Positions 51,001 through 63,656 of a stretch of DNA of 64,000 nucleotides are shown piece after piece (positions within the stretch are counted from its first letter, which is position 1; every line of letters starts with the position of its first letter). This DNA is from Tubulanus polymorphus (taxonomy: Eukaryota; Nemertea; Palaeonemertea; Tubulaniformes; Tubulanidae). The stretch lies in NCBI RefSeq assembly GCF_964204645.1, contig NC_134032.1, positions 12,704,275-12,768,274 of the forward strand. Direction: 5' to 3'. The notes beneath the pieces were generated by a model. It did not search any database, was not told the DNA's origin, and worked only from the letters and a program-made list of their open reading frames with translations. The position numbers and the translations under genes are program-made.

Positions 51001-54000
51001 ATGTTTTACTGTGTGTTAATTGTTTTTTTGTTTGTTTTGTTTTTCAGTCGTCAGGCGGGTCACCGTATCGGTGAACATCTCGAGCGCATCGTGCCGTTAG
51101 TGATTAAATTCTGTAAAATCGAAGACGACGAACTGAGAGAGTTTTGTATCCAGGCGTTTGAATCGTTTATACGCCGCTGTCCGAAAGAGATATCGCCGCA
51201 CGTTTCAGCTGTACGTATCAGAAACGGGAATAGAAACCAATTGTTAACACTTTCAGTGCTGACTAATTAACACCCTATAGTGCTGGAGATAATTTGAAAA
51301 TTCTGAAAAATTCCACCCATGTGTGTTGAATAACAGGAATACCACTATAGTGCGACTACACCGCGGCGCAGTGTAATGTTAGTTACTAATATTTCACTAC
51401 GTTTGACAGGTGCTGCCATTTTTCAAGAGAGATAATTACTAATTACATCAATACACCGCAGTGCGGTGTACTAGCAAAATCTATCTCTGATTTATATACC
51501 GCATTGCGGTGTAGACGCACTGAAAGCGTTAAGAGTTTTAGTATATTGATATAGAATCCACACGAATGCTAAGGAATGAAAGCCCTTGTATTATTAAGCC
51601 CTTAGTATGATCCCGTGGGATAAGCATATCTGAAATTTTGCTTGCTCCCTCAAAAATCAACTTGCCCTACACAGCCAGTCCTACTCGACGTGGCACAATC
51701 CTCCGTTGTGATAATGATAACCTACTTGCCCTAATGAAAATATACTTGTCCCAAGCAATCGGACCAGTGCTTACATGATGTTAAACATGTGAAATTTTTC
51801 CTTTGAGCTAATGATGTATTGCAGGCAACATTTCTGCTATCATAGGCCTAATCTAAAACTGAAGGTAACTATCAGGTTACAGCCAAAGCCTGAATGAAAT
51901 AAGATAGCTCAAAGGAATTGATTTATCATCATTAGTGTGCAGGGGTTCCATACATGTATATTATCATCATAAGATATGGATATTTTAGTGTTTCATCAAT
52001 GGTTTATAATCATTACCTGGTTAGTTTGATCATCTCGCCCTATAGATAATCGAACTGTGTGAAGAGTATTTGTGCTACGATCCGAATTATAATTACGACG
52101 AAGAGGAAGATGAGGATGCGATGGATGTGAATGATGAGGAGGAAGAGGGGTAAGTGTTTGTGAGGAGTAAGAGGGAAATCATCGATGTGTTTTACGTGGT
52201 TCCCACTGTACCGGAAAATCGGGAAAACTTAGGGAATTTTAAAATGATATTTCCCGGTTTTTAGATATTGCAGAATTCTGATTGATTTCCTCTGATGGCG
52301 GAAATATTTTTGAAAATCATTTTATACTTCGTGTAGCTTAGTTGTGGGATATCAGTTGCTTGCTGAACCGCGACTTCTGTCGCAATCTTTTATGAAAATA
52401 ACCTTTGTCAACTACAGGATGGCATCTGTTTCTAGTTGGAAAACAATCCATGAGGTCCTCGGGAAATACTTAGGAAATTTTGAATTAATCATGGTAATAT
52501 TTGTGTTTGTGGGGGAGGGGAGTGGAGGGGGTTTGTGTTTGGAGGGGAGTGGATGGGGTGTAGAGGGGAGTCACTGATCTATTGTTTATGTTTGTCTAGT
52601 GAGAGTGATGGGGAGAGGTGAGGGGAGTGCAGGGGGTGTGGAGGGGAGTCACTCACTGATCTGTTGTTTATGTTAGTCTAGTAGTGAAAGTGATGACGAG
52701 AGGTGAGGGGAGTAGAGGGGAGTCACTCACCGATCTGTTGTTTATGTTAGTCTAGTAGTGAAAGTGATGACGAGAGGTGAGGGGGTGTGGAGGGGAGTCA
52801 CTCACTGATCTGTTGTTTATGTTAGTCTAGTAGTGAAAGTGATGACGAGAGGTGAGGGGGTGTGGAGGGGAGTCACTCACTGATCTGTTGTTTATGTTAG
52901 TCTAGTAGTGAAAGTGATGACGAGAGGTGAGGGGGTGTGGAGGGGAGTCACTCACCGATCTGTTGTTTATGTTTGTCTAGTGAGAGTGATGATGAATACA
53001 GCGACGATGATGATATGAGTTGGAAAGTTCGTCGCGCGTCTGCGAAATGTCTCGACGCGATCATCGCCACGCGACACGAGATGCTCGTCGAATTCTACAA
53101 GATCATCTCTCCCACTCTTATCAGTCGATTTAAAGGTAAACTATTCTAAAATTGAAATTAGTTTCTGTCCAAATACTGAAGTTCTTATTTACTCTTGGAA
53201 CTGTTTAGAACAGTCTACTGGCCTGCAATTGAAAGAGATTTTAACATACAGTAAACCCCCGATATACCACCCTCCCATATACCGCCACCCCCCGCTTACT
53301 GCCAAATTTTCTCATTGTACATCTCTATACAAATACCTAGTAAAACACCCCCAATATGCCGCTATACTCTCGATACGGGATCTAGATTTCTCCAAAATTG
53401 TTCTGCACCGATGTGGGGGGTATATCGGGGGTTGACTGTGTCATAAATTTTTGCTGTCTGAATTATCTACATAAAGGGTCTTAAGATTCGAACATACTTA
53501 CTGTAAGTAAGTAATACAGACTTAGAAATTCTTTAACTGGGCCTCAACATTATATGTATATATTTTGTAGAGAGGGAGGAGAATGTAAAAGCCGATATAT
53601 TCCATGTTTATATAACGTTACTGAGGCAGACGAAACCGAGCGTACTCACTGAACCCGACGCTATGGAAGAGGACACCGGGTAAGTAGTACTGATTTCACT
53701 TAAAGATTATCATCCACCAAAAATGATCTTGAAATTCCAAATTTTCCTAAAGTGATATATGCTGTATCAAAACTCTTTGATCCTAGAGATGAAATATGAA
53801 ACCAAGGAACAAAATTTGCTACTTCTTTTTAAGTTCATTAATCATTTGATTAGTCTTGATTTTCTTTGACATTTTGATCAACTTCTTGAGTACATACCGT
53901 AACTAATTGAGGTCTTACCCTGAGTAAGTCTGAGATATCTGAGATATGGTCTGAACCCATGTTCTGCACCCGTTGCCAGCGAGTCAAGTTGAATCTGAGA

Positions 54001-57000
54001 AAAAGCTTCCATTTTGTGAAATTTCTTGAATTTTGATGTTGTTACCATATGTGTAGAGAGAAATAACACCCCTGAAGGGTCTGTTTCACGAATGAATTAT
54101 CTTTCTTACATTCTATCTATTTTTAGACCGGTGAGTCTGTTACAGTCACAGATACCGACGATCGTGAAAGCGTTGCATCGACAGTTGAGAGAGAAGAGTA
54201 TTAAAACTCGACAGGGCTGTTTTCTGTTGCTCACCGAGCTGGTGCAGGTGTTACCCGGGGCGCTCACCGATCACATCGGTATACTCATACCCGGCGTTCA
54301 ATTCTCACTAGGGTAAGTATGATCTCCATTTAGGACCTTATGTACAGTCAACCCCCGACACGCCGCCCACATCGGTGCAAAACGATTTTGGTGGTATAGA
54401 GAGTATGGCGGTATATCGGGGATGTTTTACTATGTATTTGTATAGAGATGTACATTGAGAAAACCTGGTGGTAGGCGGGGATGGTGGTATATCGGGGATT
54501 GACTGTACGTTGGTCTATGCTCCCTCGGGGGGGGAAAGGGTCAAGGCTTTTGTCTCTGACCTAGAACCTAGAGTGCTATGGTCTCTATGCTGCTGCAGAT
54601 GGTTCACCTAGAGCTGGTATTGCTGTGGTCTCTACGCTAATCCAGGAGGCTGACCTAGAACCTATAGTGCTGTGGTCTTTACCTACACTTCCCAGGGAGG
54701 TTCATCTAAACTGATAGCGCTGTAGTCTCTATGCTCCCCCAGTGAGTTCTCCAGGCACCTTAAATTTCTTCCATGGGTGGCTCTGAGAATATAAGAATCA
54801 CTAGTACATATTGTCGGTCAGCCTAATCGAGTAGGCAGAATTAGTTTCAGCTGTAGCTTTGAATATCCGTCACTGAAATAATGTTTGTATCTGTTTTCAG
54901 GGATAAGAATTCTAATATGAAAATCGACACATTAGCGTTTGTAAATTGTTTATTGACGACGCATGCACCGACAGTTTTTCATCCCCACATCGGAGCTCTT
55001 ATTACTGTAAGTATCAATTTTTGCTTCAGAAAGTATTTCTCGGTGGAAGTTCTTAAGACCCAGGTTCGGTTTGTTTCAATCATTGACATTGAACTCAAAT
55101 GATGTCCAAACACACCTGGTGGATACCCACATAGTATAAATGGAATTCTCTATTGCTATAGTAGTTTGTGTTCTACTGCACACTAGCAACAGTGGATCCT
55201 CACTTGCCACAAGTCGATTCCTCTTTTGTCACAGAAGTTGATGTCCTACTCGCTGAACACCAGCAAACCGGGAGGATCCTCCCTTGCCACAATAGCTGTT
55301 TACATATCTTAAATTCAGATTTATATATTTCAGCCGATAGTTCACGCGGTTAGCGACCCGTTTTATAAAATCACATCGGAAGCTTTGTTAGTTACGCAAC
55401 AACTCGTCAAAGTTATCCGACCGCTCGGTCAGTATCTCCTCCCTATTGTCAACTACTCGTAAAATTCGAAAATGAAAATTATTTATTCGTACTTTTTCAG
55501 ACGTCGAGGTGTCTTTCAATTTCGCTGTTTACGTGAATGAATTGTACGACTGCGCTCTGAACAGACTGCAGGCTTCAGATATCGACCAAGAGGTGAAAGA
55601 GCGCGCGATTTCATGCATGTACGTATCATCGAACCTCCTACCTCTTATTACACCTTATTAGAGAGAATAAGACATGTGTTTATTAATTCATACAACTATT
55701 TAATTGATGGTTAACTGCTCACCATCTGTTTCATACTGCGAGGGTCAATATTCTATTTACCCGCCTATAAATGCCAACCAATTCTTACCCTTAAGTGCTG
55801 GAGATATACTTCGGGTATTTCAGACAATTTCACCCCCCCCCCCCCCCCTCATTGCGTTTGGTATAACGGGCATTCCGTGTATCTTCACCACAGCGCGGTG
55901 TATCGTTAGTGACTCATGGCTGCGTTGCTTCGAGTCAGAAAATCTTGCCATCATCTTCATAATTTATATATGAGATTTAATTTTGTCTGCTCTCTTTTAC
56001 GTTCTAGGGGTCAGATAATTTCGAACGTCGGCGACACGTTGACGTCGGAGTTGACGAAGTGTTTGCCGATATTCCTCGAGCGTTTGAAAAACGAAATCAC
56101 GAGACTGACGACGGTTAAAGCTTTGACGATGATCGCGTCTTCGCCGCTGCAAATCAGTCTTCAAACAGTACTCGTACGTATTGTAAAAACATCTAGTTAT
56201 TAATAAATCAATACTTCAGTACGAACTCAGTGCCACGGTTAACTTAGAATTTTGTTCATGGCAGAACTGTGTCTGGTTTTATTAGCGATATCGATTGTTT
56301 GTTGAATTCGAAATTTCAGGGCGAAGGAGTACCGATTTTAGCTTCGTTTCTCAGGAAAAATCATCGAGCCCTGAAACTTTCAACCCTGACGTGTTTAGAC
56401 GTGCTGTTTATTAATTACGGTAAGCAGATGATGCAGGGTTTCTACGACTCCTTAAAAAGTCCTAAATGGAAAATTCTTTTAAAGTTGCATGAAACTCCTT
56501 TAATTTGAGCAAAATATCTGAAACTCCTTCAATTTTGAGAAATAGGAAATTAGAAATTTTTGTCTAGTTTGTAGTTGTAAAGTTAACTACACCTTAATCG
56601 ATACAGTTTGGATTTGTTTTTACCCTGATAGGTTGGTTGGTAACTGTATTAGAAACCTAGTTTGGGTAGAGTTAAGAATAAAAATGTACTTTTAAAACCA
56701 CTGAATTAATGGTTTACCGTAATGAACAGTTCCGACTTGGGAGGAGTCTACTGTAATGGATATATGAAAGCGATGCAAGCACTTCCTCAAAATTTGGAAT
56801 CAAAACTCATTTTCTTATTGAAAACTCATCGTATCCAGGAATGACTGATCTGTAGGGACCCTGTGATAGTGTTTTTCAAAGCTAGGGTTTATTACGGGCA
56901 TTGAATGAGTGCAGTGAATTGAAAGCGTTGAAAAACTTTATCATTGCTTTGAATCGGCGTGAATTTACACGGAAGGCCTTGAAAATACAAAGTACGAATT

Positions 57001-60000
57001 TGAATTGTAGGTGACGCGATGACGCAATCGATGGTAGCAGACGTAATGAAAGAAATTCCGTCGCTGATTTCCGACACTGATTTACACATTTCGCAGTTAA
57101 CTCTCACGCTGTTGACGTCGATTTGTAAAGGTCACAAATCTTGTACGACGAGCATTCAAACGTCGGTACTGCCGCACTTACTCACCCTCATCAAATCACC
57201 GCTTTTACAAGGTATGTACGTACGTTCTCTAGACCAACGATTCTTTTCGTAAATAGATTGAAATCGTTAGTTTCTTCAGGGGTAATTATACCGTATTTGA
57301 ATTCGTTGAGGTATAATATATCATTATGCAGCTTGAAACCATCCCTTCAGTTAGTTACGTAGAAGTGTGGACAATCAGTTTCTTTCTAAAGATAAGCTGA
57401 TAAAATGTCTAATATCTGCTGCTGTTTGTAGTTCATCTTCGATTAGAAACCTCTCAGAGAGAGTCCTTGTGAAGTGTAGATGATAAGTTTTTGAAAGCGT
57501 GCTGATAAAATGTCTAATATCTAATTTTCACTGAGAAATGTCTCTGGTGAAGTCCTGAACACATGTTAAGTGTGGACAATCTGTTTCTGAAAATGAGTTT
57601 ATGAAATGTCTAATGTCTGGTGTTTGTAGTTCATCTTCAATTAGAAACCTCTCAGATAAAGTCCTTGTGAAGCCTGGACGATCAAAAATAGGAAGAATAG
57701 TAATAGAGTATTGAAGTACTGAAGGGTGGGTCCTGCATTACGTACATTTGACCCTTTGTACCCACTCATGAACCATATAAACACCAATAGAAATTGTCGA
57801 CTCCAGTTACTCCATCACTTCACGACAAAATTGAAATTTCAGTTGATGATATTTTTCGTTTGATATTTACGTAGGTGGAGCGTTGAACGCGATGTTAGAA
57901 TTTTTCCAGGCTCTCGTCGCGACGGGAACGCAAAAATTGGGCTTCAAAGATCTTCTGCAGATGTTGTTATACCCGATTTATAGTCCGACGCAGGACAATA
58001 CAGCTCAACTTCATAAACAGGTTCGTAGAAGAGAACAGCGTTTCAGAATTTTTCATCAGGGGTACCGGTAACTAGGTTTTAACAGATCAGGGAGTTCTGG
58101 ATTTACTTTTCCATTTCCCTGCTGGGAAAATCAGGAAATTTTTACTCTTTCTTGAAAATCGGGGAAAAGTATGCAAATGTTAGGTGTTTTGTTGTTCTTG
58201 CCTGTAAATGAGTGCACCGTGCATCTGTTGAGTAAGATATAGCCCACGATGAAGATATCTGCTAATTTGATCGGGGAATTTTTGGTCTTTGGTCAGAGAA
58301 GTCTCGAAAAAAGATAGAAGAATTTGGATGTTTGGTGTTTTGTTGTTTTTGCTGGATGGTCCTTTATATTAGAGGGGGTTTGCGAGAACTTGACCATTTG
58401 TGGCATCTAAAACTAACTACTTGTATTTCTATATATTTCAGGCTTATCATTCAATAGCGAAATGTGTCGCCACGTTAACGGTCGTCTGTGAAAACGAGGC
58501 CTCGGCCGTAGTCACTCAATTCATCAATGATATCAAGGTAAATTTCTAAATCTTGCGCTTTAAACGCGTCAGCTCGCGTGAATTCCAATGAATCTATTGA
58601 ATCCGTGATTCCTTTCAGAACGCGAAATCTACCGATTCGATTCGATTGTTCGCTTTGCTCTGCGTCGGAGAAATAGGAAAATTCATGTGAGTATTTTATT
58701 TGTCGAGTAACAAATTTTAACAAATTTTAAGTATTTGCCCGGGTTTCAGTATGTATTCAGTTCAGTTTAGTCGAGTCAATTATCTTAACCCTATTGAACT
58801 GGGATGTAGCTTTTTAGCGAAACATACATAACCCAGCTCAAAACTTGTGATTTCAAACGCTTATGAGTTTAATTTTCGTTAACGAGAAAATAACCTAAAG
58901 CAATTTCAATTCGTTGAATGTGAAATTCGGGAGTTAGAAATTGAAATGAGTGAAATTCGTTTGTTATCGTTTTGTAGAGATTTAAGTCATCACAACGACC
59001 TTCAGAATGTGATATTAGAAGCGTTCAGTTCACCGAACGAAGATGTGAAATCTGCTGCATCATTTGCTTTAGGTACGTTAGCTAGCAGACGCAGTTTTCC
59101 TGAACTCATCCGGTGAAATCAATAAGTTTTATGAATATTTTTGTACTCGGTGTATGTTCTAGGAAATGTAAGCGTTGGTAACCTGCCGACGTTTTTACCG
59201 TTCGTTCTCAACGAAATCGAGAATCAACCGAAACGTCAATATTTATTGTTACATTCGTTAAAAGAGATAATTAGCTGTGAATCGTGCAACGCGAGCGGAA
59301 TCAGTGATTTACAACCTTACGTCGAGTCAGTTTGGTAAGTAGTTGCAGTTCCACAGAAGTGTGCGGTTAATTTTGACTGTGGATCCAGTTCCACAGTAGT
59401 GTTTGGTTTATTTTGACTGGATACAGTGCCACAGTTGTGTAGGTTTGATTTGACTGTGGATCCAGCTCCACAGTTGTGTTTGGTTCATTTTGACTGGATA
59501 CAGTGCCACAGTTGTATAGGTTTCATTTGACTGTGGAGGTGGATCCAGTTCCACAGTAATGTTTGGTTTATTTTGACTGGATACAGTGCCACAGTTGTGT
59601 AGATTTGATTTGACTGTGGATCCAGTTCCACAGTTGTGTGGGGTTTATTTTGACTGGATACAGTTGCACAATTGTGTCGGTTAGTTTGGTGGGTTTATAA
59701 TTTGACTGTGGATCCAGTTGTCAGTTGTGTGCTTATTTGACTCTCAAACCAGTTCCACAGTTCAGTGGACTTGATTTGACTCTGGATCCAATTCCACAGT
59801 TTGTGCTGAATTAAACCCCGTGGTTGTATGAACTTTCTAACAATTTGTTAATTGTATTTCGTCAGGAATTTGCTGTTGAGTCATTGTGAATGTCCGGAGG
59901 AAGGAACGCGTAACGTGGTCGCGGAATGCCTCGGTAAACTGACGCTCATCGATCCGGAGATGTTGCTGCCGAAATTGAAAAGTTATCTAAATTCGAATTC

Positions 60001-62733
60001 GGCGATGACTCGTAGTACGGTCGTTACAGCCGTGAAATTCACCATCTCCGACCAGGTCAGTATTGTATAAATAATAGTTTAGTCTTTTAGAATACAGGTA
60101 AACTGCGGTAAAGTTGAGATTGGTAAAATTCTACTCCGAGTTGGGATCAAATACTGAGTAAGAGTTGAGAAATACAGTAGACTCTTGTCTCTTACTGTGG
60201 TAAAGTTGAGATTGGTAAAATTCTACTCCGAGTTTGTGTCAAATAATGAGTAAGAGTTTGAGAAATACAGCAGACTCTGTCTCTTACTGTGGTTAAGTCG
60301 AGATTGGTAAAATTCTACCCCGAGTTGGTGTCAAATACTGAGTAAGAGTTTGAGAAATACAGCAGACTCTGTCTCTTACTGTGGTTAAGTCGAGATTGGT
60401 AAAATTCTACCCCGAGTTGGTGTCAAATACTGAGTAAGAGTTTGTGAAATACAGTAGACTCTTGTCTCTTACTCAGTTAACTTGAGACTGGTAGAATTCT
60501 AACCCGAGTTGGTGTCAAATACTGAGTTAGAGTTTGAGATTCTGTCTCTTATTGCCTATAGTTTAAGGTCTATATGATTCAGATACCGGTAATCTATAAG
60601 AATTGTTACTCTATTTTCAGCCACAACCGATCGACCCGTTGTTGAAAGGCAGTATGGGTGATTTCCTGGCGACGTTGCAGGATTCGGATTTGAACGTGCG
60701 TCGTGTGGCGTTGGTCGCGTTCAATTCGGCGGCTCATAACAAACCGTCGTTGATACGCGATTTACTGGAAGCCGTTTTACCTCATCTCTACCACGAAACA
60801 CAAATCAGAGTAAGTTTTGAAAATGATCCACGGTTCCCGGTTAACTTCGATTTTAGACAGTGATTTCTAGAGGAGTTAAAACTCAACTGCGTCGGAAATA
60901 ATTTTTAGCAATTCATTGTGGTTCTTATTGTTTCCTTTAAAATTTTTTAGCGAGAATTAATTCGTGAAGTTGAAATGGGTCCATTTAAACACACAGTCGA
61001 CGATGGTCTTGATATCAGAAAGGTAAGACGTTCTAAATGACTCGAGGTGGGCTTAGGGCAGAGTTTTAGGCCGAGATGGTGGGGTGAGGGTTAACATTTT
61101 AGATCGTCCTACATCACGCATATGTTCAGGACCTCATCCAAAACATTTTCATTTGAAAATGAACATTAGACATTTTATCAGCACACTTTCCAAACTTATT
61201 GTCCACACCTGACATGTGTTCAGTGCTTCACCTGAGACATTCTTAATGAAAAGTGAAATAAAAACACCAGAAATTAGACACTTTATAGTAATGGCGGGCG
61301 ACAATTTAGGTACATTTTCGTGAAATTTTAGTGCATATTACTGCTTTAAGAAGTATTGTGGACTTTCGTCATAGATCAATGTCGGGTGGAATTTTTCACC
61401 TGTCATTTTCAATAGGGTTCCTGGTCAGAATAGGGTTGGTTTGAACCCCCACTGGGTCCACCGCTGATGGGGCTATAATGCAGGGATATATCATATCCTG
61501 GCCTGATTTTCACCGTTTATTATCTGATATTTCAGGCTGCATTTGAATGTATGTACACGTTATTGGACGCGTGTCTCGATCGTATCGACATTTTCGAATT
61601 TCTGAACAACGTCGAGGAAGGTTTGAAAGATCATTACGACATAAAAATGTTGACGTATTTGATGTTGGTTCGTTTGGCTCATCTGTGTCCGTCTGCCGTT
61701 CTACAACGTAAGAATCGAATCGAATCATTTTTGGTTCCTTTGCAATTGGTTAATATATACGAGTCAATCGAGGCGTCAGTTGTGCACAGTAATGACTAGA
61801 TCATCTTAGTTCTATAGCTAATCAAAACTAATCTTTAGATCTAACAGTGTGGCTACTGACCTGGAAAAATCTGGAAAAACAGGGAGTTTAACAAATTTTT
61901 TGACCCAGTTCTGGAAACGGTTTTAACTTGGATCCCTCGGGCCAGTTTTATAGACCAATTTCAACTATAAACTAGTTTTATTGACGAATACTGGTAATAT
62001 AAAAGAAAAAGTGAAAGTCTGAATTTGTGAAATTACACAAAGTTTTATGATTTCTTGTTGTCAGGATTGGACCGTTTGGCCGAGCCGCTGAAATCGACGT
62101 GTACGGCTAAAGTGAAAGCGAATTCGGTAAAACAAGAATTCGAGAAACAAGACGAATTAAAACGCTCGGCGATGAGGGCTGTAGCTGCTCTGCTTACGAT
62201 TTCCGATGCAGGTGAGATTCATACATATTTTTTTTGAATCGATTGAATCGAAATTGTCGGTTCAGTTGTCATCAGATAATGCGTCACGGAGTTCAATAGA
62301 ACAGTACATATGTTTATAGCTTACGATGAATACGCTTTGGGTTAATTTCGGGTGTTTTAAAGGGAATGAAAGTTTCTTAAATTCACTTATTCTCGCGATT
62401 TGTTCCCGCGATGATCCGCCAAAATTGCGGAGGTCCTGATAGTGGCGGATAACTGGGAGTTGTCTCTCTATATTTAATTCCATTTACCAAATGTAAGTCG
62501 TCATTTCGACAGGTGGCCGGCACGATGACATTTCTCCGACCAAACAGAGTTCAGCTATATTAATGACATTTCACAAATTTTTTGTTTGTTTTCTTGTTGC
62601 AGAAAAAAGTCCGCCGATGAACGAATTTCTGACGCAGATCAAATCGAATCCGGAGTTGAGTTATATGTTCGAGAGTATTCAGAAGGATACGTCTGCTTCG
62701 AGCTCGGAGACGTCGCTAATGGATACGAGTTAA
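48027..62733 (+). CDS. CAND1: Cullin-associated NEDD8-dissociated protein 1
   Basis: HEAT-repeat solenoid that binds un-neddylated cullin-RING ligases and exchanges their substrate receptors. I read 28 coding exons, all GT-AG and in phase: 48027-48068, 48709-48878, 49223-49335, 49655-49755, 49946-50108, 50782-50908, 51048-51210, 52046-52149, 52981-53135, 53571-53679, 54127-54312, 54901-55006, 55334-55427, 55501-55618, 56008-56173, 56320-56419, 57011-57211, 57875-58020, 58442-58537, 58619-58686, 58978-59072, 59163-59334, 59866-60055, 60621-60809, 60951-61022, 61536-61707, 62065-62211, 62603-62733. Together they encode a full-length protein of roughly 1,230 residues. It is near-identical to vertebrate CAND1 in many blocks, such as [72 protein letters not shown] and [20 protein letters not shown]. 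The acidic loop is encoded by exons 8 and 9 ([18 protein letters not shown] then [14 protein letters not shown]). Introns carry many repeats, described separately. No AATAAA seen after the stop. Confidence 0.97.
48170..48440 (+). repeat. Degenerate minisatellite in CAND1 intron 1
   Basis: Repeated words of the type 'gtcagtatccggactgcagt' with variants at about 48200, 48225, 48290, 48320, 48370 and 48400, in units of roughly 25-60 bases. Confidence 0.55.
50246..50402. mobile_element. MITE with about 28-base terminal inverted repeats, CAND1 intron 5
   Basis: Left end GGGATCATTCATTTATTACG with 'tatgcat', right end 'taatgcgtacgtaataaatg' with AATGACCCC, inverted copies. About 157 bases with no coding capacity. 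Confidence 0.85.
51244..51532. mobile_element. piggyBac-type MITE, CAND1 intron 7
   Basis: Begins TTAACACTTTCAGTGC and ends GCACTGAAAGCGTTAA, 16-base inverted termini with one mismatch and TTAA at both outer ends, the hallmark of piggyBac target sites. Inside are three near-palindromes of the type CACCGCAGTGCGGTG. A related fragment with 'taagtgctggagatat' is near 55790 in intron 14. Confidence 0.75.
52500..52980 (+). repeat. 75-base tandem repeat spanning the CAND1 intron 8 / exon 9 border
   Basis: CTGTTG anchors at 52661, 52735, 52810, 52885 and 52960 give spacings of 74, 75, 75 and 75 bases; a diverged first copy has the equivalent at 52579. Each unit holds a G-rich stretch (GAGGGGGTGTGGAGGGGAGT), the acceptor region GTTTATGTTAGTCTAG and a copy of the first 18 bases of exon 9. 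The array ends exactly at the real acceptor (52979-52980). Copies are nearly identical, so expansion is recent. Confidence 0.95.
53248..53439. mobile_element. pogo/Tigger-like MITE, CAND1 intron 9
   Basis: Left end ACAGTAAACCCCCGATATAC, right end GTATATCGGGGGTTGACTGT, flanked by TA/TG. CAGTCAACCCCCGATATACC-type ends belong to pogo/Tigger relatives of Tc1-mariner. The 54344-54507 element is an inverted copy of the same family. Confidence 0.8.
54344..54507. mobile_element. pogo/Tigger-like MITE, CAND1 intron 11
   Basis: Begins ACAGTCAACCCCCGACACGC and ends TATCGGGGATTGACTGTA; the inside matches 53248-53439 in reverse complement (for example 'tttgtatagagatgtac'). Confidence 0.8.
55100..55300 (-). 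repeat. Minisatellite family C copies, CAND1 intron 12
   Basis: Inverted copies with 'ggatcctcacttgccacaag' at 55195 and 'tcctcccttgccacaatagc' at 55267, about 75 bases apart. Confidence 0.7.
57360..57690 (-). repeat. Minisatellite family D array, CAND1 intron 17
   Basis: Three inverted copies with 'ataaaatgtctaatatctgc', 'gtttgtagttcatcttcaat' and 'gaagtgtagatgataagttt'. Confidence 0.8.
59341..59815 (+). repeat. Minisatellite family A array, CAND1 intron 22
   Basis: About nine to ten tandem copies of a roughly 45-base unit: GTGGATCCAGTTCCACAGTT, 'gtgtgggtttgatttgact'. It fills most of intron 22 and is the longest family A array in the window. Confidence 0.9.
60090..60560 (+). repeat. Minisatellite family B array, CAND1 intron 23
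   Basis: Five copies with GTCTCTTACTG at 60187, 60279, 60371 and 60464, a period of 92-93 bases. The unit is the one seen at 28755-29285, 31 kb away. Confidence 0.92.
61110..61290 (+). repeat. Minisatellite family D copies, CAND1 intron 25
   Basis: Two copies with 'catatgttcaggacctcatc', 'ttttatcagcacactttcca' and 'gacatgtgttcagtgcttca'. Confidence 0.75.
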
Positions 62734-62882
62734 ACCGGCGCCCGAGTTGAGCAGACGGAATTTCGAATTAGGCGTCGGTTTTGATGATGGTGACGACGAT
62801 GAACTGTTACTCTTCGATTCAAACTGACCTGCTTGTAAATATAGACTGGAGAAGTGCTCGCATCGGGGTCGCGCTTCTGTTC

Positions 62883-63065
62883 ACCTGACCCTCTCTCACT
62901 TTGTTCCCTAACTCACCTATTCTCACCCCCCTATCTTCCCGACCATCCCACTCTTCACCTCTCCGGGCGCTCATTACCTTGCTATTTCCCGCTTCCTACA
63001 TCCCTGTCCCCCTTCCCTCTTCTAGCTCCTCCCACTGTCTTCACTCTCTCCATCTCAAACTTTCA
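62883..63065 (+). other. Polypyrimidine tract in the CAND1 3' region
   Basis: About 180 bases strongly dominated by C and T, with words such as CCCCCTTCCCTCTTC, without a regular period. It could bind PTB-type proteins if part of the 3' UTR. Confidence 0.6.
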
Positions 63066-63437
63066 GACCTCTATCGGAAGAGTACGGACGAAACTTACAA
63101 ATGACATCGTCATCATTTCCATGTTCTCAAAGACTTCTTATCGGCTAGTAACGTGTCAATTAGAGATATCACAGATAATGTGCTCTTCTTATGGCTGATA
63201 TTTTGGAGTTGAACTTGAGAACGAAAGTGGAATTTGAAATGCTTTGATTGTGTGTGACATGTAGTTTTTGACCACGTCAGATGTGTTGGTTCCATTGTTT
63301 GTTTCAGTTTACGTTATAAAAGACGTTGTTTTCTTGGTTCAGAATTTCGTGAATGAGTTGAGACAATTATGTGTTAGGTTGAATGTGCAGAGGCTCCTTA
63401 AACGAAAGAAATCAACTACTACGGATCCTCAGAACTT

Positions 63438-63656
63438 TGAGACCCGGTTCCATAGGTGCAGTTGTGAGTCAAGATGTGACTCTTGAGTTAGCGCATTTAA
63501 AATGAACTTGCCTCACAACTGTGGAACAGGGGCCGGGTTCCATAGTCTTGGCTTAGACTTGACCATGTTAGTTCTATAGCCAATCTAACAACTTGAGACC
63601 AATCTTAAGACTTAAGCCCACTTACGGACTTGAGTCTCGACTGTGGAACCGGCCCC
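63438..63656. mobile_element. Two adjacent GTTCCACAGT-family foldback elements
   Basis: The first runs from GACCCGGTTCCATAGGTGCA to 'cacaactgtggaacaggggc'. The second, 63529-63656, begins GGGGCCGGGTTCCATAGTC and ends GACTGTGGAACCGGCCCC. Each has inverted termini and no coding capacity. Confidence 0.7.
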
